Part shown: piece after piece, positions 12,317 to 25,900 of the stretch
Layout: each line of letters opens with the position of its first letter
Numbering within the stretch: the first letter of the stretch is position 1
NCBI GenBank assembly: GCA_004026145.2
Contig: CP034983.1
Location: 14,773,199-14,837,198 of the forward strand
DNA: 64,000 nucleotides
DNA from: Takifugu bimaculatus
Lineage: Eukaryota > Chordata > Actinopteri > Tetraodontiformes > Tetraodontidae
Reading direction: 5' to 3'
Notes under the pieces: generated by a model
What the model was told of the DNA's origin: nothing
What the model saw: only the letters and a program-made list of their open reading frames with translations
The model's database searches: none
Made by a program: the position numbers and the translations under genes

Positions 12317-13317
12317 GCCATAAAACTCCCCTCAGCAGTAAAAACATTTGGGTTTTGGATGTTTCACACACATTGAAAGTAACTAATTAAAAATTGCCCT
12401 CTGCGTCGTTGCAGGTGGGGCAGGTCTCTTATTATGGGGTGTGCGTCGCTGTGCTGCAGCTGTGTGAGGTTTCCATGTGTCGACTAAAGTTGCCCCTGTA
12501 ATTACAGCTGAACTGTACCTGAGAGGCAGAAGGAGCTCTCCTGACAGCAGAGGTGTTGGATCACACCAGGTCCTGGTTGGATCCTGGTTCAGGAGGCTGA
12601 ACCAGGTCCTGGGGCATCAAAGTGATCCCTGAAACCTGGGAGGATTTCGGACTCTCGCTTGTAATTTAGCAGCGAGTTGAGACGCGTCTAAACTAGCAGA
12701 GGAAGCTGGTCCTGTTCGAGCCCCAAACCACAGGTTCAGATGTGCAGACCCCCCTCAGAGGAACTCAGCTCTGGAATCTGGAATCAAGTCACCATAAATG
12801 TCATCCCTGTTTTTACAGCCTTTTATGAGACGCTAAAAATCATCATCACACAAGTCAAAGAAACACTGAAACATGCAGAAAATGCTGCTTAGTCGGGATT
12901 TTATCCCTAAAATGATCCTGACTTGTTGGGTTTTGAGTCAGAGAGGGTTAACTCAAATCCAGGTAGTGACAGTAATAACTGGGAATAACCTCATAGCTCC
13001 AAGATGAGGAGGTGATAAAATGATAACATGAGGAACTTTATGATGAGACTCACGTCATGTACACGGGAGGGAGCTGCACACGGAACCTGAACTTCCTGTT
13101 TGTCAGGTTGACGTCAGGCAACTTCCTGAATGTCTCTTTGCTCGCCAGCAGGGGGCGGTGCAGTGTCACAAATGTCCTGTGCACGTTGGCTGAGGTCCAC
13201 GAGCGCCTGGGCTGCGTGTCCAGAGACGTGCACGAGACATATGTGTGCTGGGGTCTGCTGAGCTGACTGCCTGCAGCATAATGGGGCTGTTTAAGTGGTT
13301 TAATGAGTCTGTACGGA
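12316..13317. other. unique non-coding stretch
   Basis: No recognisable exon. Acceptor-like sites occur, for example ttgcag near 12414, but the sequence behind them has no family resemblance and no Gly-X-Y pattern. Confidence 0.35.
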
Positions 13318-13426
13318 CACACGGGGCCGCCCCGGCCCCGCCACCGGCCCCCAGCCCCGGCCACCGGCCCCCGGCCCCCAGCCCCGGCCCCCGCCCCGGC
13401 CACGGCCCCCGCCCCGGCCCCCCATG
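13318..13426. repeat. GC-rich ccccggccc minisatellite
   Basis: Short array of ccccggcccccag and ccggcccc units, almost entirely G and C. Confidence 0.85.
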
Positions 13427-13765
13427 AATGAATGGATCAGCTAGAGCATGCGGACAGCACAGGTGTATCCGGACCCTCCTGGAACAAATGAAAGCCTGTG
13501 GGTCCCACAACCTGTGCCGCGGGGGCCCGGGGGGGCCCGGGATGGGGGGGCCTCTCTTGGTATCACATTGTCTCAGTGCACTTGTTAATCTTTCATGAGC
13601 TCCTCCCTGATTCTGCCAGATTAGAGTCAAATATGCAGAGTCCGTCTCTAAAGTCTGAACTGCTATTTGTCAGGGTGAAATGGGGGATTAGTCCCAGCAT
13701 GAGACTCTCTCTGCATCTATGTGTTTTCAGACATCCAGAGATTTCTCTGGCTGCTTATTGGGCTG

Positions 13766-13816
13766 GTGCACGTGCCAGCCGTGCACGTGCCAGCCGTGCA
13801 CGTGCCAGCCGTGCAC
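13766..13816. repeat. 15-bp triplicate
   Basis: Three perfect copies of cacgtgccagccgtg. Each contains the E-box-like palindrome cacgtg, so this could be a small cluster of bHLH sites or a young micro-duplication. Confidence 0.7.
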
Positions 13817-13985
13817 GAGCTCCGCTGCTCTGCCTCTGAATGTGCGCCGAGACACTTCAAAAGGCCGCAGATGCAGCGGAGGCCTCGCTCCACACTGCAG
13901 AGTTCTGCATTTAGAATATTTGGCTTTGAAAATGCTCGAGTCAAATCAGAGAGACGAGGAAAGTGGCTGGAAGGGGAGGAAACGG

Positions 13986-14692
13986 CCCCAACCGACCAGG
14001 GACGAGCCCAGCCGGACCAGGGACGAGCCCAACCGGACCAGGGACGAGCCCAGCCGGACCAGGGACGAGCCCACCGGACCAGGGACGGCCCCAACCGGAC
14101 CAGGGACGAGCCCAACCGGACCAGGGACGAGCCCAACCGGACCAGGGACGAGCCCAACCCACCAGGGACGAGCCCAGCCGGACCAGGGACGAGCCCAGCC
14201 GGACCAGGGACGAGCCCAACCGGACCAGGGACGAGCCCAACCGGACCAGGGACGAGCCCAACCACAGGGACGAGCCCAGCCGGACCAGGGACGAGCCCAG
14301 CCGGACCAGGGACGAGCCCAGCCACCAGGGACGAGCCCAGCCGGACCAGGGACGAGCCCAACCGGACCAGGGACGAGCCCAACCGGACAGGGACGAGCCC
14401 AGCCGGACCAGGGACGAGCCCAACCGGACCAGGGACGAGCCCAACCGACCAGGGACGAGCCCAACCAACCAGACCAGGGACGAGCCCAGCCACCACCACA
14501 GCCCAACCGGACCAGGGACGAGCCCAGCCGGACCAGGACGAGCCCAACCGGACCAGGGACGAGCCCAACCGGACCAGGGACGAGCCCAACCGGACCAGGG
14601 ACGAGCCCAACCAGACCAGGGACGAGCCCCCAGACCACCAACAACCCCCAGACCAGGGACGAGCCCAACCAGACCAGGGACGAGCCCAGCCG
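13986..14692. repeat. 21-bp minisatellite
   Basis: About 33 copies of ccaaccggaccagggacgag with partial units. Open frames of more than 300 codons on both strands are repeat artefacts. Confidence 0.95.
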
Positions 14693-14847
14693 TCCCTCAC
14701 CTGGATCAGGACCGCTCTGACCTGTCCAGGTGAAGCGGCGTCCCCCCAGGACAACTGCAGCGGCTGAGGCGAAGGTCGTTCAGGGACCCACTCTGGACTT
14801 GATTGTCTCTGATGGAATCTCCCGTCTGCAGACATTAGTGGAGCGTC

Positions 14848-14960
14848 CACGCACGCACGCACACACACACACACACGCACGCACGCACGCACCACCCACA
14901 CACCACACACACACACACGCACGCACACACACACACACACGCCACCACACACACACACGG
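14848..14960. repeat. (CA)n / (CACG)n microsatellite
   Basis: CA repeat with GCAC steps. Confidence 0.9.
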
Positions 14961-15279
14961 GGGACAATCATCTTGCACAAATCTTAACTGGCTGCCACTG
15001 TTTGCCTCCGAGCTGCAGATCTGCTTTGAGGACTTCATTTGGCCCGTTGCCTAGGCAACGGCACTCTGTCTTTCATGCTTCATCTGTGTTGATTTGAGGA
15101 TGTTGTTATTTTACAGCAACTGGCATTTTTTAAGCAAAGAACACTGGAGCAGTGTGTTCCTGTCCAGTTCCTGGGGGAACTAGAAGCTGGGCGGCACGTC
15201 GCAGATTTACTGTCTCCGCCGTCCCTGAGGTCCAACTGTCCCTCGGGTGGCAGCGTCTCGTCCCATCCACAGGCTGACT

Positions 15280-15912
15280 GATCCCTGGGCGATCCCTGGG
15301 TGATCCCTGGGTGATCCCTGGGCGATCCCTGGGCGGTCCCTGGGCGGTCCCTGGGCGGTCCCTGGGCGATCCCTGGGCGATCCCTGCGATCCCTGCGATC
15401 CCTGGGCGATCCCTGGGCGATCCCTGGGCGGTCCCTGGGCGATCCCTGGGCGATCCCTGGGATCCCTGGGCGATCCCTGGGCGATCCCTGGGCGGTCCCT
15501 GGGTGATCCCTTGGCGATCCTTGGGCGATCCCTGGGCGGTCCCTGGGCGATCCCTGGGCGGTCCCTGGGCGGTCCCTGGGTGATCCCTTGGCGATCCTTG
15601 GGCGATCCCCTGGGCGGTCCCTGGGGATCCCTGGGCGATCCCTGGGGATCCCTGGGTGTCCCTGGGCGATCCCTGGGCGGTCCCTGGGCGATCCCTGGGC
15701 GGCCCTGGGCGGTCCCATTGGGCGGTCCCATGGGCGATCCCTGGGATCCCTGTGGCGGTCCCTGGGCGGGTCCCTGGGCGGTCCCTGGGCGATCCCTGGG
15801 CGGTCCCTGGGCGATCCCTGGGCGATCCCTGGGCGGTCCCTGGGCGATCCCTGGGCGGTCCCTGGGCGATCCCTGGGCGGTCCCTGGGCGGTCCCTGGGC
15901 GATCCCGGGGAT
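15280..15912. repeat. 11-bp minisatellite
   Basis: About 57 copies of gggcgatccct or gggcggtccct. The gat and ggt subtypes are interspersed irregularly. It translates as GIP or RDRPG strings in every frame, and the protein-like look is spurious. Confidence 0.95.
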
Positions 15913-16335
15913 CCTTCACCACAGCAGCTGCTCGTGGTCCCGCCGCAGACGAAAGCATGAAACAGTGGCGGGTCGAGGACACAGACGCTTTACGGGTGTG
16001 TTTGTCCAAACGTGGCAGGAGGAGCCGCGGGCAGATCTTTACCACGCACGCGTGCACGTGCACGCATGCCCGTGCACGCAGCTCGTCTGTGGACAGAAAC
16101 GGTCCCTCACGTGTGGTTTCATAAACACTCCATATTTATCCTTCTGGTTACCACGAGGTTAGAACCCCTGTGTTTCTGAGCGTACAGAATATTATGGCCT
16201 GGTTCTGACGTAGCATAAGTTCTCTTGGGGACACGTTTTCTCCTTTAGCTCTACTCACTTCTGCCGACTCCTCCTCCCTCAGGCAGACTGGATTATATAA
16301 GATTATAATGTGATCATTGTTTGTGTCATCTACAG

Positions 16336-16371
16336 GGTGAGCAGGGACCTCCTGGAGAAGCAGGACCAAAG
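16336..16371 (+). CDS. collagen exon (GEQGPPGEAGPK)
   Basis: 36-bp exon between a tacag acceptor and a gtaaca donor, with four perfect Gly-X-Y triplets. It is the first collagen exon I can recognise in the window. Confidence 0.85.
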
Positions 16372-17451
16372 GTAACACCTGGCCTGGATGTCAGCTCTTT
16401 TTAGTTCTCGAAACCCTTCGGGTTATCTTACTTTTGTTATGTGTTTTAGGGGGACATTGGGCCTCCTGGGCCACCAGGACCACCTGGAGAAATAAAGGGT
16501 TGAGTTCTATCAGCACTCAGCATGCTGATATCAGCTCCCTCCGCTTTTCTAAACCCCTTTGAAATGTTATAAAGCAATTCAAAAAACCTTCTGATCCTTC
16601 TGGCTGCTCAGCCAGGGCTTCTGGAGACGACACTGCCAGCTGAGGAACACTCCGATTTCACTGCTTTCCATCTTTGATTCAGCAAAGTTTATCTGTGATA
16701 CTGCTCACGTCCCCACAATCAGCCTCTAATGGCATCATTAATTTAGCTCAGTGCCATATGAGTCCATTTAGCTTATCTGGGAGTGCCATTAAAGTGGTGA
16801 GTGGCTAATTTAGCAGTGGGGTTATGGATGTAGACACAGTGAGGACAACTCCCCGCTGGTAAAACATCATTAGAGCAGAACTTTGGGAGGGTGATCCAGG
16901 CACAGCTGCTCTGCGGCGATGCTGCCCTCTGGTGGCGGAGCCGCGAACATACAGAAACAGGAAGTCAGCAGGAAGCTGAATTAAGGACAGAAAAATGATC
17001 AGAGAAGAGGAGAAAAAGCATCTTCGTGAAATTTAAAACCTGATTCCAGCCTCCAGACAACTGAGCAGCAAGGGTCAGGTCATCTCGGGTCATCTCGGGC
17101 CGCTGGTTATAACGGGACGTTTTTGTGCTTTTAAACCCTTTATTTTGCGTTGGGGAGCAGTTGGACTATTTCGAGCTCCGCTGCCAGGATGCATCTCCTG
17201 GAGAAGCTGATACTGGTTAATTAACTAGATAATGAGATGTTCTGTATCAACAGTGCCTGAAGTGGATCATCCTAAATGATTCACTTGTGTCTACCTCAAG
17301 AAGAAGCTGATATTAGCCCAGTAGATAACTGCAGTCACCTGTCTCAGGGCCTTGGTGGATCTCTCTTGCTCTCCCTGTGTGTGTGTGTGTGTGTGCGCGT
17401 GTGTGCGTGTGTGTGTGTGTGTGTGCGTGTGTGTGTGTGTGCGTGTGTGTG

Positions 17452-17490
<39 letters not shown>

Positions 17491-18343
17491 CTGCCTCCCT
17501 GACTAGCCGTCACCACACTCTGTCACATTCAGCCCACAGCACAGTGTCTCTTCTTTCATCTTATTTTCTCTCTCTTCCTCTACCCCTCTGTCGCATGCAC
17601 ACACTCTTCCTCCTCCCTCTCTCTTCCTCCTCCCTCTCTCTTCCTCCTCCTCCCTCTCTCTCTCCCCCCATAGTTCCCTGTCTCATCTCTCCTTCTTCCA
17701 ATATCTGTGTCCGTCCAGGGAGTGCAGGGGCCCCAGGGGCCGCCTGGCCGAGATGGTCCCAAGGTCTGTGTGTTGGATGTTATAATTAGCTATTATGCTA
17801 ATCGCCTGCTGTTCCCAGGCCGCTGGGCTCCGCCGCGTCTCTTCTAAGGCGGCGTCCTCCCTCGTCCGCGTGACCGTCCCGCTGAGAGAACCACGGTCTT
17901 CTCAGAGGGTTTTAAAATGATTGGAGTCAAATTGTGATGAAGGCTCTGACTCCAGCCTGGTGGCACTGGGTCGGTGTCGGAGGATCCAGATCCAGAAAGT
18001 AGAGTTCTACTCAAAATAGCCAATCAACGTGTTGTTTACCATCTGTTTAACTGTTGCCGTGCTGAGCTATAATGTTGAGCATGATCATTTAATCTTTATA
18101 ATATCTACAATTACATAATGACTCAGGTTATTCATCCCACAGAGGGAAAATGTCTTATTACACCCGTTATTACACAGAATCCCTGAACAAAGAGCAGGGG
18201 TTTGGTACCTTGCTCAAGGGCATCAGGCAGCGCTGCCCAACACCTCCTGCTACCAGCCTGCTCTCAGAATCCTGGTCCACAGAGACCAGGACACCGTTCA
18301 GATGGAGAACATGGAGAACTTTAATGGAGAACTTCACTCCTCT

Positions 18344-18416
<73 letters not shown>

Positions 18417-21400
18417 CGTTGTGTGTTGTGTGTGGTGTGTGTGCGTGTGTGCGTGTGTGTGTGTGTGTTCTTTAGGGAAACGGCATGGATCCAGGTGTCC
18501 CTGCGCCTGTTGGACCACCAGGGCAAAAAGGTGAGATCATCTCAGATGGATAGATAGGTGGGTGAATGGATGGACGGATGGACGGACAGGGTGTCCCAAC
18601 AGCTGACCCAAGCTGTCCCCCGTCCACCCACTACTAACAGGACAATCAGACTGGTCCAGAGACACCTTTCTGTCCCCCGTCCCACCCACTACTAACAGGA
18701 CAGTCAGACTGGTCCAGAGACACCTTTCTGTCCCCCGTCACCCACTACTAACAGGACAGTCAGACTGGTCCAGAGACACCTTTCTGTCCCCCGTCCACCC
18801 ACTACTAACAGGACAGTCAGACTGGTCCGGAGACACCTTTCTGTCCCCCGTCCACCCACTACTAACAGGACAGTCAGACTGGTCCAGAGACACCTTTCTG
18901 TCCCCGTCCACCCACTACTAACAGGACAGTCAGACTGGTCCAGAGACACCTTTCTGTCCCCCGTCCACCCCCTACTAACAGGACAGTCAGACTGGTCCAG
19001 AGACACCTTTCTGTCCCCCGTCCACCCACTACTAACAGGACAGTCAGGACTGGTCCGGAGACACCTTTCTGTCCCCCGTCCACCCACTACTAACAGGACA
19101 GTCAGACTGGTCCAGAGACACCTTTCTGTCCCCGTCCACCCACTACTAACAGGACAGTCAGACTGGTCCAGAGACACCTTTCTGTCCCCCGTCCACCCCC
19201 TACTAACAGGACAGTCAGACTGGTCCAGAGGACACCTTTCTGTCCCCCGTCCACCCACTACTAACAGGACAGTCAGACTGGTCCAGAGACACCTTTCTGT
19301 CCCCCGTCCACCCACTACTAACAGGACAGTCAGACTGGTCCGGAGACACCTTTCTGTCCCCCGTCCACCCACTACTAACAGGACAGTCAGACTGGTCCAG
19401 AGACACCTTTCTGTCCCCGTCCACCCACTACTAACAGGACAGTCAGACTGGTCCAGAGACACCTTTCTGTCCCCCGTCCACCCACTACTAACAGGACAGT
19501 CAGACTGGTCCGGAGACACCTTTCTGTCCCCCGTCCACCCCCTACTAACAGGACAGTCAGACTGGTCCGGAGACACCTTTCTGTCCCCCGTCCACCCACT
19601 ACTAACAGGACAGTCAGACTGGTCCGGAGACACCTTTCTGTCCCCCGTCCACCCACTACTAACAGGACAGTCAGACTGGTCCAGAGACACCTTTTCTGTC
19701 CCCCGTCCACCCACTACTAACAGGACAGTCAGACTGGTCCAGAGACACCTTTCTGTCCCCCCGTCCACCCACTACTAACAGGACAGTCAGACTGGTCCAG
19801 AGACACCTTTCTGTCCCCCGTCCACCCACTACTAACAGGACAGTCAGACTGGTCCGGAGACACCTTTCTGTCCCCCGTCCAACCCCTACTAACAGGACAG
19901 TCAGACTGGTCCGGAGACACCTTTCTGTCCCCCGTCCACCCACTACTAACAGGACAGTCAGACTGGTCCGGAGACACCTTCTGTCCCCCGTCCACCCACT
20001 ACTAACAGGACAGTCAGGACTGGTCCAGAGGACACCTTTCTGTCCCCCGTCCACCCACTACTAACAGGACAGTCAGACTGGTCCGGAGACACCTTTCTGT
20101 CCCCCGTCCACCCACTACTAACAGGACAGTCAGACTGGTCCAGAGACACCTTTCTGTCCCCGTCCACCCACTACTAACAGGACAGTCAGACTGGTCCAGA
20201 GACACCTTTCTGTCCCCGTCCACCCACTACTAACAGGACAGTCAGACTGGTCCAGAGACACCTTTCTGTCCCCGTCCACCCACTACTAACAGGACAGTCA
20301 GACTGGTCCAGAGACACCTTTCTGTCCCCCGTCCACCCACTACTAACCTGTTCTCTCCTCAGGACCGACCTGCCTCTGGTCCCCTCTCATCCTGCCTCTG
20401 GTTCCTGCCTCTGGTTCCTCTCATCCTGCCTCTGGTTCCTCTCATCCTGCCTCTGGTTCCTCTCATCCTGCCTCTGGTTCCTCTCATCCTGCCTCTGGTT
20501 CCTGCCTCTGGTTCCTCTCATCCTGCCTCTGGTTCCTCTCATCCTGCCTCTGGTTCCTGCCTCTGGTTCCTCTCATCCTGCCTCTGGTTCTTGCCTCTGG
20601 TTCCTCTGGTTTCCTGCCTCTGGTTCCTCTCATCCTGCCTCTGGTTCCTCTCCTCTCATCCTGCCTCTGGTTCCTCTCATCCTGCCTCTGGTCCCTCTCA
20701 TCCTGCCTCTGGTTCCTCTCCTCTCATCCTGCCTCTGGTCCCTCTCATCCTGCCTCTGGTTCCTCTCCTCTCATCCTGCCTCTGGTCCCTCTCATCCTGC
20801 CTCTGGTCCCTCTCATCCTGCCTCTGGTCCCTCTCATCCTGCCTCTGGTTCCTCTCATCCTGCCTCTGGTTCCTGCCTCTGGTTCCTCTCATCCTGCCTC
20901 TGGTCCCTCTCATCCTGCCTCTGGTCCCTCTCATCCTGCCTCTGGTTCCTGCCTCTGGTTCCTCTCATCCTGCCTCTGGTCCCTCTCATCCTGCCTCTGG
21001 TTCCTGCCTCTGGTTCCTCTCATCCTGCCTCTGGTCCCTCTCATCCTGCCTCTGGTTCCTGCCTCTGGTTCCTCTCATCCTGCCTCTGGTCCCTCTCATC
21101 CTGCCTCTGGTTCCTGCCTCTGGTCCCTCTCATCCTGCCTCTGGTTCCTCTCCATCCTGCCTCTGGTCCCTCTCATCCTCTGCCTCTGGTTTCCTGCCTC
21201 TGGTTCCTCTCATCCTGCCTCTGGTCCTCTCATCCTGCCTCTGGTTCCTGCCTCTGGGTCCCTCTCATCACTGCCTCTGGTTCCTCTCTCCTGCCTCTGG
21301 TCCCTCTCATCCTGCCTCTGGTTCCTGCCTCTGGTTCCTCTCATCCTTGCCTCTGGTTCCTCTCATCCTGCCTCTGGTCCCTCTCATCCTGCCTCTGGTT

Positions 21401-22948
21401 CCTGCCTCTGGTTCCTCTCATCCTGCCTCTGGTTCCTCTCATCCTGCCTCTGGTCCCTCTCATCCTGCCTCTGGTTCCTGCCTCTGTTCCTTCTCATCCT
21501 GCCTCTGGTTCCTCTCATCCTGCCTCTGGTTCCTCTCATCCTGCCTCTGGTCCCTCTCATCCTGCCTCTGGTTCCTCTCATCCTGCCTCTGGTTCCTGCC
21601 TCTGGTTCCTCTCATCCTGCCTCTGGTTCCTCTCATCCTGCCTCTGGTTCCTGCCTCTGGTTCCTCTCATCCTGCCTCTGGTTCCTCTCATCCTGCCTCT
21701 GGTTCCTCTCATCCTGCCTCTGGTTCCTCTCATCCTGCCTCTGGTTCCTCTCCTCTCATCCTGCCTCTGGTTCCTCTCATCCTGCCTCTGGTCCCTCTCA
21801 TCCTGCCTCTGGTTCCTCTCCTCTCATCCTGCCTCTGGTTCCTCTCATCCTGCCTCTGGTTCCTCTCATCCTGCCTCTGGTCCCTCTCATCCTGCCTCTG
21901 GTTCCTGCCTCTGGTTCCTCTCATCCTGCCTCTGGTTCCTCTCATCCTGCCTCTGGTCCCTCTCATCCTGCCTCTGGTTCCTGCCTCTGGTTCCTCTCAT
22001 CCTGCCTCTGGTTCCTCTCATCCTGCCTCTGGTTCCTCTCATCCTGCCTCTGGTTCCTCTCATCCTGCCTCTGGTTCCTCTCATCCTGCCTCTGGTTCCT
22101 GCCTCTGGTTCCTCTCATCCTGCCTCTGGTTCCTCTCATCCTGCCTCTGGTTTCTGGTCCATCCTGCCTCTGGTTCCTCTCCTCATCAGTCTCCTCTATC
22201 TGCCTCTGGTTCCTCTCATCCTGCCTCTGGTTCCTCTCATCCTGCCTCTGGTCCCACTCTGACCCTGACCATCTTTGTTATTTCCTCCCAGTTTCGGATG
22301 CTGCTCTTATTTTAAATGCTCAGCGTTTGGGACCATTAAATGGTCAGCCGCTGTGGTTCTGCTTCATTAGCGCTCTTGCTTTGCAGATGTCTCCTTTGGA
22401 GAAGCAAGAAAGTTAACATCTGGAGGAAACTGCAGTTTGATGAGCAGACCTCGTTTTCCCTGGTGGGAGGTTTCACTAACTTTAAATTAGTTTTGGGTGT
22501 CCTTGTGAGGCTTCGTTCTGCACCTTCTCTGGGCCTTCTGGTGTGCTCATGGGAGGTCCTTCTGGGTCCTCTGTTCCCCCCTTGGGTAACTGTCCCAGTT
22601 TACGGGGTTCAGGGACGTTTGTGAGGAAATGTTTGTCATGTCCCCTCATCACCTGGTCGCTACGCTAACATCAGTAGCTTTCCCTTTTCCAGGGTGTGAA
22701 GGGAGAACCTGGCTCTCCGGGTGTGACAGGGCTGCCAGGGTTCAAAGGTCACAAGGTGAGGACCCAAATAGAGTTCTGCTTGATTTCACGTGCACACCTG
22801 TCAACGCTCTGCTAATGCTAATGCTAATGCTACCTCGAAGGTTCTGCGTCCTGGAGACCCGAGAGTCAGAACTGTTCTGCTGTCTTTTAGGGGGAAACCG
22901 GAGGCGCTGGCCCCGAAGGATCCAAGGTTCTTCTGCTCGACCCCTGAC

Positions 22949-22997
<49 letters not shown>

Positions 22998-25900
22998 CTG
23001 CTGACAGGTGAAGAAGGTGAGCTTTCTTCCCAGCAGCACCAGCACCAGTGAACACCAGTGAACTGGTCCCAGTAGCGGTTCACCCCGCAGAACTGTGTGT
23101 GGCACTATTCATGCTTAATAACACATTCATGCTTAATAACACATTCATGCTTAATAACACATTCATGCTTAATAACACATTCATGCTTAATAACACGCCG
23201 GCTGCGGCTAACGGCAGCTCCTGCTGCAGAGCAGGAAGCAGGATTCACTCGTCCACGCCACCGTTGGCTTCTGGTGTGTGGGGGCGGTGACGACGCGGCC
23301 TCGTTACCAGCCGTGCACGGCTGATGATGGCACGAACACGCCGTGCGCGGCAGGAGTGACCAGTCCCAGCCGTGCTGTGAATAGCTTTGTTCTCTGCCAT
23401 GTGCACTCACAGAACACCCGCCCAGAGCAGCAGAACGTCTGCAGCTGCAAGCCGCAGATAGAAGTCAGGTTTGTTAAAGTCACCCCCCCCACCCCCCCCA
23501 CCCCACCCTCCCCCCCACACTGCCCCCACACTGCCCGGGTTACTCTTATTGGCTGCTGGTGGTAATCGTGACCTTTTCTCACTTAGACTCGCTGGCCATG
23601 AAGACATGGACCAGCACACAGTGATACGGGCCTAGATCAACACGCTCACTTCAATCTCACCTTTGCACACATGGAGTCACAATAGCACTTATGTAAACAC
23701 ACTCTCACACCTGCAGGAAATCATGATGTCCTGTTGTGTGTGCAGGGGAGCCAGGCACGGACGGAGAGCCAGGCCATCCAGGCGTGATGGTGAGTGGAAA
23801 ATCCCTCAGAGCGCCACTGGGTGGCAGCAGAGCAGAGTCTTAGTGAACGCGCGTCCTGTCGTGCGCTTCCTGCAAACAGTTGCTTCTTTAGGCCAAAGCC
23901 TGTCGTCCTAAAACCCTCAGTGTTCCAGCTAATGACAGGAAAAGGGGAATTGTGTTTGCCGTGGGCGATGGAGGAATCGGTGAGTGGGGATCAGATCCAG
24001 CTGCAGAGATCAGCTGGATTCTGAATAGGATCCAGTCATGGAGGTGAAACTCAGATCTGCATAATCGATTTGGGGCTGTGAGATGAGGCTCCCATCAAAT
24101 ATTTGCTAATGAACAGATACAAGAGTGTGAACATCTGGGGAACAATCTGGACATCCAGCTGGAGCCCTCAGCTTTGTAGCCAGCAATGGGCAGCGTTTAA
24201 AATCCACCGTTCTGCATCGATTCTGGACCAATCGATCTTCACAGCCCAGGATGGGCTCCTGTGTGTGTGTGTGTGTGTGTGTGGTGTGGGTGTGTGTGTG
24301 TGGTGTGGTGTGTGTGTGGTGTGTGGTGTGGTGGGGGGGTGTGTGTGTGGGGGTGTGTGGTGTGTGGGGGGGGGGTGGTGGGGTGGTGTGTGTGTGTGGT
24401 GTGTTGTGTGGGTGTGGGTGTGTGTGTGTTGTGTGGTGTGTGTGGGTGTGTGGGTGTGTGGGTGTGGGTGTGTGGTGTGTGTGTGTGTGTGTGTGTGTGG
24501 GTGTGTGTGTTTGGTGTGGGTGTTGTGGGGTTGTGTGTGGGTGGGGTTGTGCGTGTGTGTGTGTGGGTGTGTGTTGTGGTGGGTTGTGTGGTGTGGGGGG
24601 GTGTGTGTGGGTGATGTGTTGGGGTTGGGTGTGTGTGGGTGTGTGGTGTGTGTGATTTGGGGTGTGTGTGTATGTTGGGTGTGGTGTGTGGGTGTGGTGG
24701 ATGTAGTGTGTGGGGGGGGTGTGGGTGTGGGTGTGTGTGGGTGGGTGTGTGGGTGGGGTGTGTGGTGTGTGTGGGTCGGTGTGTTGTGTGTGTGTGGGTG
24801 TGTGTGTGTGTGTGTGGGTGGGTGTGTGTAGTGGGTGGGTGGTGTGGTGTGTGTGTGTGTGGGGATGTGTGTGTGGGGGGGGTGTTGCTGCAGTGATGAA
24901 ATCACGCAAGCTTTCATGTGACGCGCTCTCAGGCTAAAAGCGTCAGTGCTGAATCACAGCGGCTGAAAGGAGCCTGACATGTTTCTCTCTGCACACACTT
25001 CCTGCTTCCTGCTGCGGCTTCAGGAACCTTTTCTCCTCGCTGCCTCCACCTCTTATTCCCCCTCTTTCACCGGACCTTCGTCATGCAGCTTCAGGAACCT
25101 TTTCTCCTCTCTGCCTCCACCTCTTATTCCCCCTCTTTCATCATCAACGTTCTGCAGCTTCAGGAACCTTTTCTCCTCTCTGCCTCCACCTCTTATTCCC
25201 CCTCTTTCATCAGACGTTCTGCAGCTTCAGGAACCTTTTCTCCTCTCTGCCTCCACCTCTATTCCCCCTCTTTCATCAGACCTTCTGCAGCTTCAGGAAC
25301 CTTTTCTCCTCTCTACCTCCACCTCTTATATCCCCTCTTTCACCGGACCTTCTGCGGCTTCAGGAACCTTTTCTCCTCTCTGCCTCCACCTCTTATTCCC
25401 CCTCTTTCATCAGACCTTCTGCAGCTTCAGGAACCTTTTCTCCTCTCTACTACTCCACCTCTTATATCCCCTCTTTCACCGGACCTTCTTCGCGGCTTCA
25501 GGAACCTTTTCTCCTCTCTGCCTCCACCTCTTATTCCCCCTCTTTCATCAGACCTTCTGCAGCTTCAGGAACCTTTTCTCCTCTCTGCCTCCACCTCTTA
25601 TTCCCCCTCTTTTAGACGTTGTTCTCCTGAGCCGTTGTGGAGGCAAATCCGATGCTGCGTGTGTTCCTCATATAAACTGGCGCAGCAGAACGTCTGACTT
25701 CATCAGCAGGACAGCAGCAGCATTTAAAGTTGAAGCAGCGCCGGCAGATATCTGAAACTGCTGCTACCTTCTAATGTTGCTGCTCACAGAGCTGCACACA
25801 AGCATCAGAGCAGAGCAGGACAGAGCAGAGCAGGACAGAGCAGAGCAGGACAGAGCAGAGCAGGACAGAGCAGGACAGACTAGAGCAGACAGAGCAGGAC

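Noticed and set aside
15080..16063. Frames with GRSLGGPWAIPGRS or GIAQGSPRDRPG that look collagen-like
   Set aside because: Come from an 11-bp repeat; glycine spacing is not three and no splice sites fit.
20591..22315. 574-codon plus-strand frame (SSCLWFLSS, HPASGS)
   Set aside because: Translation of a 21-bp minisatellite in a collagen intron.
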